Both the position numbers and the translations under genes were made by a program. A model generated the notes under the pieces. The model was not told where the DNA came from, ran no database searches, and saw nothing but the letters and a program-made list of their open reading frames with translations. DNA of 60,700 nucleotides, from NCBI GenBank assembly GCA_948956705.1, contig CARCZS010000015.1, positions 1 through 60,700 on the forward strand. The letters are read 5' to 3'. This DNA comes from an uncultured Phocaeicola sp. GTDB taxonomy: Bacteria > Bacteroidota > Bacteroidia > Bacteroidales > Bacteroidaceae. Shown here in pieces: positions 55,341 to 60,700 of this stretch (its first letter is position 1; every line of letters starts with the position of its first letter).

Positions 55341-56528
55341 ATGAAGAAAATATTATTTTGGATCGTAATCTTTATATGTATGGCAGATGCGGCTTTGGCA
55401 GTCACGCAAGAGGGTGGGCTGTTTTATTTGCCTGAAGATACGACAACGCAACACAAAGACAGCACAGTACAGAAAAGGACTTTTTTCAAAAAGTTTCTGG
55501 ACTATTTTAATGATGCTAATAAAGATAAGAATCATAAGAAATTTGATTTCAGTATTATTGGCGGACCACATTACAGTACGGATACCAAACTGGGGCTGGG
55601 ACTGGTGGCGGCGGGGCTTTATCGTACCGATAGAAATGACATGCTTCTTCCTCCGTCCAATGTATCTTTATTCGGAGATGTTTCCACTGTTGGCTTCTAT
55701 ATGTTGGGGATACGCGGAACTCATATCTTTCCGCAGGACAAATACCGGCTGGATTATACTCTTTATTTTTATTCCTTTCCTTCCAAGTTTTGGGGAATAG
55801 GGTACGATATGGGTAAGGTAGATGCCAATGAATCTGATTTAGATCGCTGGCAAGCACAAGTTAAAGCTAGTTTCCTGTTTCGGATAGCGGATAATCTATA
55901 TATAGGTCCTATGGTATCTTATGATTATGTGCATGGTAAGAATATGGAACGCCCCGAACTACTGGAGGGGATGAATCTTACTACTGCTAATTATGGAGTG
56001 GGCCTTTCTTTGGCATATGATTCGCGCGATGTGTTGACCAATCCCCATAAGGGATATTATTTGAATATTACCCAGTGTTTCCGTCCTAAGTTTTTAGGAA
56101 ACGATTATGCATTCAGTACTACGGATTTGCGTACCAGTTATTATCATCCTGTATGGAAAGGAGGATTGTTGGCAGGAGAATTACGCGGTACTTTTAATTT
56201 CGGTAATCCGTCATGGGCCATGATGGCGTTGTTGGGAAACTCGTATTCCATGCGTGGTTATTACGAAGGGCGCTATCGTGACAAGCATAAAATAGAGGGG
56301 CAGGTGGAATTGCGTCAGCATGTATGGAAACGTAATGGTGTTGTAGTTTGGATAGGGGCCGGAACTGTATTCAATAAGTTCAGTGCTTTGTGCATGGACA
56401 GAGTGTTGCCTAATTATGGAATAGGTTATCGTTGGGAGTTTAAAAAGAATGTAAATGTTCGTCTGGACTATGGATTTGGAAAAAATGGACAGTCTGGTTT
56501 TATCTTTAATATAAATGAAGCATTTTAA
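55341..56528 (+). CDS. outer-membrane beta-barrel protein (bacterial surface antigen / Omp85-like)
   Basis: A 395-aa protein with a signal peptide (ILFWIVIFICMADAALA) and a C-terminal barrel of the bacterial surface antigen (D15) type: FSIIGGPHYSTDTKLGLGLV, LSLAYDSRDVLTNPHKGYYL (the 'D-R-P-GY' region), the GRYRDKHKIEGQVELRQHVW segment with an R-D-K lid-loop-like stretch, VWIGAGTVF and a final VRLDYGFGKNGQSGFIF. There is no POTRA region, so it is not BamA itself. Likely a small Omp85/TamA-like or patatin-less barrel in the outer membrane. It overlaps the phosphoethanolamine transferase gene by 14 bases. Confidence 0.85.
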   Translation: MKKILFWIVIFICMADAALAVTQEGGLFYLPEDTTTQHKDSTVQKRTFFKKFLDYFNDANKDKNHKKFDFSIIGGPHYSTDTKLGLGLVAAGLYRTDRNDMLLPPSNVSLFGDVSTVGFYMLGIRGTHIFPQDKYRLDYTLYFYSFPSKFWGIGYDMGKVDANESDLDRWQAQVKASFLFRIADNLYIGPMVSYDYVHGKNMERPELLEGMNLTTANYGVGLSLAYDSRDVLTNPHKGYYLNITQCFRPKFLGNDYAFSTTDLRTSYYHPVWKGGLLAGELRGTFNFGNPSWAMMALLGNSYSMRGYYEGRYRDKHKIEGQVELRQHVWKRNGVVVWIGAGTVFNKFSALCMDRVLPNYGIGYRWEFKKNVNVRLDYGFGKNGQSGFIFNINEAF

Positions 56529-58221
56529 AGAATTTATTCAGTGGTGTTGTGAGCCACAACGGTTGTTCGTTCTGTTCATCGTTGTCTTGGCCATTCCCAA
56601 TGTGGCATTGTTTTTTACAGAACAGCAAATGACACTTTGGGCACGTATTTGTAATGTCATTCTGCCGGTATCGGTTTATTGGTTGATTATGACATTGGGG
56701 CGTAAACCTGGAAAGACTATTTGGATCTTATTTCCGTTTGTTTTCTTTGCGGCATTCCAACTGGTATTGCTATACCTGTTCGGGCGTTCTATCATTGCAG
56801 TAGATATGTTCCTGAATCTGACAACTACTAATTCCGGGGAGGCGCTGGAACTGTTGGATAATTTACTGCCGGCTGTAATTGGTGTTTTTGTTGTTTACAT
56901 TCCTGCTTTGGTCTTGGGAGGTTTTTCATGGGCCCGGGGTAATCAGTTGGAATATTCTTTTATTCGTTCTCAACGTAAGTATGCCTTGGCAGGCATTGTT
57001 GCAGGAGCGTTATTGACCGTTATCTGCTATGCGACGCAACGTGATTATCAAGTAAAGATCGAAATGTATCCGGCTAATGTATGTTATAATCTAGTATTGG
57101 CTGCAGAACGTGCGGGCGAAACAGCCGGATATGCGGAAACTTCAAGGGATTTTACTTTTAATGCCAGTGCCGCACATGATGAAAACAGCCGGGAAGTTTA
57201 TGTCTTGGTGATAGGGGAAACGGCCCGTGCCTGTAATTTCGGACTTTATGGTTATGAAAGGAATACTACTCCATTACTTGATAAAATGGAGGGGGTGGTA
57301 ACTTTCACGGATGTGCTTACCCAGTCTAATACTACTCATAAAAGTGTGCCTATGTTGCTTTCGGCAGCTTCGGCTGAGGATTATGACTGTCTTTATAGAC
57401 AGAAAGGAATCATTACCGCTTTCAAGGAAGCAGGATTTCATACTGCCTTTTTTTCGAACCAGCTTCCTAACCATTCTTTTATTGATTTTTTGGGGATGGA
57501 GGCAGATGATTGGAAGTTTATCAAGAAAGATGCTCCGAAAGGAGCCAATATTTCGGATGACGAACTATTGTTTCTGGTAGAAAAGGAGCTAAAGGCAGGT
57601 CATCAAAAATTATTCATCGTGCTGCATGCCTATGGATCACATTTTAATTATAAAGAACGTTATCCCGAATCCATGTCTGTCTTTAAACCGGATAATCTGA
57701 CAGACGCCAAATATGAGAATAAAGAGTATTTGATGAATGCATATGATAATACCATCCGTTATACAGATGGTTTCCTGGCTTCTTTGATCACTTTATTGCA
57801 GAAAACAAACTCTTTTTCGGCTATGCTTTATACTTCGGATCATGGAGAGGATATTTTTGATGATAATCGAAAATTATTTTTACATGCATCCCCAGTCCCG
57901 TCTTATTATCAACTGCATGTGCCATTTTTAATTTGGTTGTCCAAAACATATAGAGAAAAGAATGTGGAAGTACATGAAGCTATATTGCAGAACCGTGAAA
58001 AACCGGTGGCGGGAAATGCCTCCGTGTTTCATACCATGCTGAATTTGGCAGGGGTACAGACACCTTATAGGGCAGATAGCCTATCGGTAGCAAACAGACA
58101 ATATCTCATTCGTCCGCGTTATTATCTTAATGACCATAATCTTCCTAAGTCATTGGATAAGATAGGATTAAAAAAGGAAGACATAGAACAGTTCAGACGG
58201 AATAATCTTGTTTTTCCTTGA
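56515..58221 (+). CDS. phosphoethanolamine transferase (EptA/sulfatase family)
   Basis: A 568-aa inner-membrane enzyme with five N-terminal TM segments (about 15-170) and a periplasmic alkaline-phosphatase-fold domain. Seen: VLVIGETARACNFGLYGYER with metal-binding glutamate, the catalytic threonine in LTQSNTTHKSVPMLLS, LFIVLHAYGSHFNYKERYPE, and LYTSDHGEDIFDD with the metal-binding D-H pair. It should move phosphoethanolamine from phosphatidylethanolamine to lipid A or another glycan; in Bacteroidetes this changes sensitivity to cationic peptides. The 14-base overlap with the barrel gene links their expression. Confidence 0.92.
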   Translation: MKHFKEFIQWCCEPQRLFVLFIVVLAIPNVALFFTEQQMTLWARICNVILPVSVYWLIMTLGRKPGKTIWILFPFVFFAAFQLVLLYLFGRSIIAVDMFLNLTTTNSGEALELLDNLLPAVIGVFVVYIPALVLGGFSWARGNQLEYSFIRSQRKYALAGIVAGALLTVICYATQRDYQVKIEMYPANVCYNLVLAAERAGETAGYAETSRDFTFNASAAHDENSREVYVLVIGETARACNFGLYGYERNTTPLLDKMEGVVTFTDVLTQSNTTHKSVPMLLSAASAEDYDCLYRQKGIITAFKEAGFHTAFFSNQLPNHSFIDFLGMEADDWKFIKKDAPKGANISDDELLFLVEKELKAGHQKLFIVLHAYGSHFNYKERYPESMSVFKPDNLTDAKYENKEYLMNAYDNTIRYTDGFLASLITLLQKTNSFSAMLYTSDHGEDIFDDNRKLFLHASPVPSYYQLHVPFLIWLSKTYREKNVEVHEAILQNREKPVAGNASVFHTMLNLAGVQTPYRADSLSVANRQYLIRPRYYLNDHNLPKSLDKIGLKKEDIEQFRRNNLVFP

Positions 58222-58334
58222 TGTGAAAAAGATTTAAAATGGTTGGAGAATTATAATAGAATTACGTATTAATGATTATTTTCGCACAGCTTTGTTATTG
58301 TATTTATTACGAAAACTATTATAATTCTTTTATT

Positions 58335-59711
58335 ATGAAAAACAAGAAAAACAATTTCTATCTGATGGGAGTGGTGTTTATAGCCATTCTCGGCGGTTTA
58401 CTTTTCGGTTATGATACAGCTGTTATTTCGGGGGCGGAGCAGGCTCTGCAAAAACATTTGGGATTAGATGCTTTCTGGCATGGCGTGACTGCTTCCAGTG
58501 CATTGATAGGTTGCGTCATTGGCAGTGCTTTTTCCGGTTATTTTGCTTCGGGGCTAGGACGTCGTAATTCGTTGCGTCTGGCTGCTTTATTGTTCTTCCT
58601 GTCTGCTTTAGGCTCTTATTATCCCGAATTTTTATTTTTCTCGAAAGGAGATACTTCGTTTGCATTGATCCTTGCTTTTAACTTTTATCGTATCATCGGG
58701 GGAATCGGTGTAGGACTTGCCTCTGCTGTTTGTCCGATGTACATTGCCGAAATTGCCCCTTCCGAAATTCGTGGTAAATTGGTTTCCTGTAATCAGTTTG
58801 CTATTATTTTTGGCATGTTGGTAGTCTATTTTGTCAATTATATGATTAAAGATGGTATGCCGGATGAAGTGCTTGTTTCCGATGGTTGGAGATATATGTT
58901 TGGTTCAGAAGCGGTTCCGGCTGCATTATTTGGCATTTTATTGTTTTTGGTTCCTGAAACTCCGCGCTATTTGGCTATGACCCATCAGGATGATAAAGCG
59001 TTTTCTGTACTTGAAAAAGTAAATGGAACAGATAAGGCTAAAACTATTTTGTCTGAAATAAAGGCTGTGACTTCCGAGAAAACGGAAAAACTGCTTACAT
59101 ACGGGCTGACAGTTATTGTAGTCGGCATCTTGCTTTCTGTATTTCAGCAAGCTATCGGCATTAATGCTGTGCTTTATTATGCACCGCGTATTTTTGAAAA
59201 AATCGGTGGCGGTGGCGATGGTATGATGCAGACTGTGGTAATGGGGGTGGTTAATATTCTCTTTACATTGATTGCCATCTTTACCGTAGAGAAGATGGGA
59301 CGTAAACCCTTGTTGATTGTTGGTTCTATTGGCATGGCTGTAGGTGCATTCTGTGTTGCGTTTTGTGATGAGTTTCAGGTGGGAGGTATTCTTCCTGTTC
59401 TTTCCATCATAGTTTATGCTGCATTCTTTATGATGTCATGGGGACCTATCTGTTGGGTGTTGATTGCAGAGATATTTCCGAATACTATCCGCGGTAAGGC
59501 AGTGGCTATCGCTGTAGCTTTCCAGTGGATATTCAATTATCTGGTTTCTTCCACTTTTCCTGCCATGTATGAATTCAGTCCGGTATTTGCCTATGGGCTT
59601 TATGGCGTGATTTGTGTGCTTGCAGCTCTGTTTGTGTGGAAGATGGTTCCTGAAACAAAAGGAAAGACTTTGGAAGATATGACTCGTCTTTGGAAAGAAA
59701 GAGCAAGATAA
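58335..59711 (+). CDS. MFS sugar:H+ symporter (XylE-like)
   Basis: About 458 aa with 12 TM segments, sugar porter family. Seen: ILGGLLFGYDTAVISGAEQA in TM1, GYFASGLGRRNSLRLAALLF (RGRR-like loop 2-3 motif), IGGIGVGLASAVCPMYIAEI, SEIRGKLVSCNQFAIIFGML, PETPRYL, QQAIGINAVLYYAPRIFEKI and PETKGKTLEDM at the end. It imports a sugar, xylose or a similar one, with protons. ATG 58335 is preferred over an upstream in-frame ATG at 58272. No sugar catabolic genes adjoin it here. Confidence 0.92.
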   Translation: MKNKKNNFYLMGVVFIAILGGLLFGYDTAVISGAEQALQKHLGLDAFWHGVTASSALIGCVIGSAFSGYFASGLGRRNSLRLAALLFFLSALGSYYPEFLFFSKGDTSFALILAFNFYRIIGGIGVGLASAVCPMYIAEIAPSEIRGKLVSCNQFAIIFGMLVVYFVNYMIKDGMPDEVLVSDGWRYMFGSEAVPAALFGILLFLVPETPRYLAMTHQDDKAFSVLEKVNGTDKAKTILSEIKAVTSEKTEKLLTYGLTVIVVGILLSVFQQAIGINAVLYYAPRIFEKIGGGGDGMMQTVVMGVVNILFTLIAIFTVEKMGRKPLLIVGSIGMAVGAFCVAFCDEFQVGGILPVLSIIVYAAFFMMSWGPICWVLIAEIFPNTIRGKAVAIAVAFQWIFNYLVSSTFPAMYEFSPVFAYGLYGVICVLAALFVWKMVPETKGKTLEDMTRLWKERAR

Positions 59712-59861
59712 GTTGGTGCGATGCCGGAAATGGTGTCTTTCATACCGGAGAATAGAAGCCATCCCTTTCAACTTAACAAATAGAAAGTTGGACGCGAAAA
59801 TGCCCTCATGCCCTCACTTTGGCTCTAACTGGTTTATAATGAACTGCTTATTAGTGATGGT

Positions 59862-59906
59862 AGCATCTGTGTTAGTGAGGGCATTGCCCTCACTAACACA
59901 GATGCT
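59862..59906. repeat. 22-bp perfect palindrome with a 1-base spacer
   Basis: The 22 bases from AGCATCTGTG to GAGGGCA (59862-59883) are the exact reverse complement of 59885-59906, separated by one T. A TGCCCTCA motif from the arm occurs twice more just upstream (59801-59817). It is 150 bases past the MFS gene. Termination, a cruciform or an element end are all possible; there is no directly adjoining T run. Confidence 0.7.
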
Positions 59907-60146
59907 TGAAAATAAATTATTCTAACTTTATCATGTGATATAAAGTACCTTTTCTGCTGGTTTTTGGGTGAATGTTCAGTTTGCGGATAATGTGTCTGTA
60001 TTAATTTATCTTGTTTATTGACAGGCTTTTCACGTTTGTACTCTTGCAAATAATTGAAAATCTTCATGTGCGGTCAGCCTTTCTCCCTTCTTCTCTGTAG
60101 TGGCGGAATAGAAGTGACATTTAAACAACTGTTCCAAAGGCGAAAT

Positions 60147-60284
60147 TTACTCAAATTCGGTGTTGTTTTGCCAAAATACCTTCTCATTTTCATCATTCAA
60201 CCCATAACGTTCGTTCTTATAAAGCAGCTGCATGGCTTGTGCAGCGAGTTGGCGGTAGTCTATGTATGCATATTTCCCTGTCTC
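60147..60284 (-). pseudogene. C-terminal remnant of an unidentified protein gene
   Basis: A 45-codon frame with no start, preceded by an in-frame stop. It reads YIDYRQLAAQAMQLLYKNER and ends VFWQNNTEFE, which looks like real protein (regular helical pattern, good codon choice) rather than chance. Family not recognised. It lies between the palindrome and the IS66 end, so the insertion may have removed the rest. Confidence 0.35.
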
Positions 60285-60357
60285 TTATCTGTTTTCTCCC
60301 TTTTATTTTCTCACTTTTATAGTAAGCATTCGGCCTCGTGCGTGTTTCTCTCCAAGT

Positions 60358-60410
60358 TATAATAAAGTCAAAAGCCAGACGAAGCATGTCTGGCTTTTGA
60401 CTTTATTATA
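60358..60410. repeat. 23-bp perfect inverted repeat (terminator-like) beside the IS66 transposase
   Basis: TATAATAAAGTCAAAAGCCA plus GAC (60358-60380) is the exact reverse complement of 60388-60410, with a 7-base loop GAAGCAT. It is placed 10 bases past the transposase stop. Runs of A/T at both feet allow it to work as a two-way intrinsic terminator, keeping transcription out of or inside the element. Confidence 0.7.
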
Positions 60411-60420
60411 GCTTTCCTGT

Positions 60421-60700
60421 TTATCCTTTCCAATTAAATGGCAGTAAATCGGTGTAATCGTTTTTCTCTTCTCTTTCTTTCTCCTGTACCCTAATCAGCA
60501 CGTCCTGCATCCATAGTTTTGGGTTCACCTTATTTTCCCTACAGCATCCCATCAGTGAAAAGAAAATTGCCGCTGCATGTGCTGCCTCATGTGATCCGGA
60601 GAAGAGCGTATTTTTTCTGTTTAAAGTCAACGGCCTTATAGAACGCTCCACCGGATTATTGTCAATGCAGAACTGTGCGTCATTGCCATATCCGGACAGT
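60421..60700 (-). CDS. IS66 family transposase, C-terminal part (runs off the window)
   Basis: The minus-strand frame is open from the window edge to the TAA at 60421-60423. It reads FCIDNNPVERSIRPLTLNRK, then NTLFSGSHEAAHAAAIFFSL and GCCRENKVNPKLWMQDVL, the diagnostic DDE-domain end of IS66 transposases (the glutamate of the catalytic triad is in NNPVERSIRP). Only the last 92 residues or so are in the window. The end LLPFNWKG is typical. The element's left inverted repeat would be expected within the next 100-150 bases past 60420, but I could not place it. Confidence 0.9.
   Translation of the reverse strand, partial: LSGYGNDAQFCIDNNPVERSIRPLTLNRKNTLFSGSHEAAHAAAIFFSLMGCCRENKVNPKLWMQDVLIRVQEKEREEKNDYTDLLPFNWKG

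Larger units (their letters stand above)
59712..60420. other. gene-poor region with inverted repeats
   Basis: No convincing intact gene. It holds two copies of TGCCCTCA at 59801-59817, the 22-bp palindrome at 59862-59906, a short reading frame remnant on the minus strand (60147-60284), and the 23-bp inverted repeat at 60358-60410. Open frames on both strands here lack recognisable protein features. Confidence 0.6.

Noticed and set aside
60054..60362. A 102-aa hydrophobic protein on the plus strand
   Set aside because: It is the antisense of the protein-like remnant at 60147-60284 and overlaps the inverted repeat; low-complexity hydrophobic reading is expected there.
1..60700. CRISPR arrays, tRNA and rRNA genes
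   Set aside because: No regularly spaced direct repeats and no cloverleaf or rRNA-like sequence was found on either strand by eye.

Overview
The window is Bacteroidales chromosome, most likely Bacteroides or Phocaeicola. The evidence is a capsule operon opened by a UpxY-type NusG paralogue, promoters of the TAnnTTTG (-7) type, RteA/RteB-like regulators, integrases with the Bacteroides-style missing first arginine, and an IS66 transposase end. No tRNA, rRNA or CRISPR array was seen.

Region 1 (188-34842) is one very long, same-strand capsular polysaccharide operon. It opens with UpxY, a WecA-like initiating sugar-phosphate transferase, an outer-membrane export lipoprotein (Wza type), a Wzc tyrosine kinase/co-polymerase and a YwqE/CpsB-type phosphatase. 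The variable part follows: a decayed gene, a Wzx flippase, a Wzy-type polymerase, seven GT4-like and one GT2 glycosyltransferases, two polysaccharide pyruvyl transferases, a MenD-like ThDP enzyme paired with an SDR reductase, a six-hairpin glycosidase-like gene, four membrane acyltransferases, a WcaF-type acetyltransferase, and a 71-aa plus 691-aa pair of unrecognised membrane proteins. The operon closes with GT2, Gmd, Fcl and ManC, which together make GDP-L-fucose.

The most striking pattern is that all three poly-G-bearing membrane acyltransferases and the glycosidase-like gene are split by a run of exactly seven G. Runs of six and one run of eight G in this window are in frame. This is either a set of slipped-strand phase-variable switches that edit the capsule, or a systematic homopolymer error in the assembly. 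Reads would decide. The fourth acyltransferase has a frameshift outside any G run.

Region 2 (35167-45757) is accessory: an SF2 helicase with four helicase-associated repeats, an RteA-like hybrid kinase and RteB-like sigma-54 activator, a RibD-C/DHFR-like gene behind a well-formed candidate attenuator, three small excisionase-like HTH proteins, and two convergent tyrosine recombinases. No transfer or mobilisation genes lie in the window, so this is the regulatory/integration end of an integrative element or a remnant of one.

Region 3 (46186-59711) looks like ordinary chromosome: an S9 peptidase, an AraC-type regulator reading the other way, an RND efflux operon (adaptor, pump, TolC-like channel), an outer-membrane barrel protein overlapping an EptA-like phosphoethanolamine transferase, and an MFS sugar:H+ symporter. 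The last kilobase is mostly non-coding, with two long perfect inverted repeats, a short gene remnant and the 3' end of an IS66 transposase that runs off the window.
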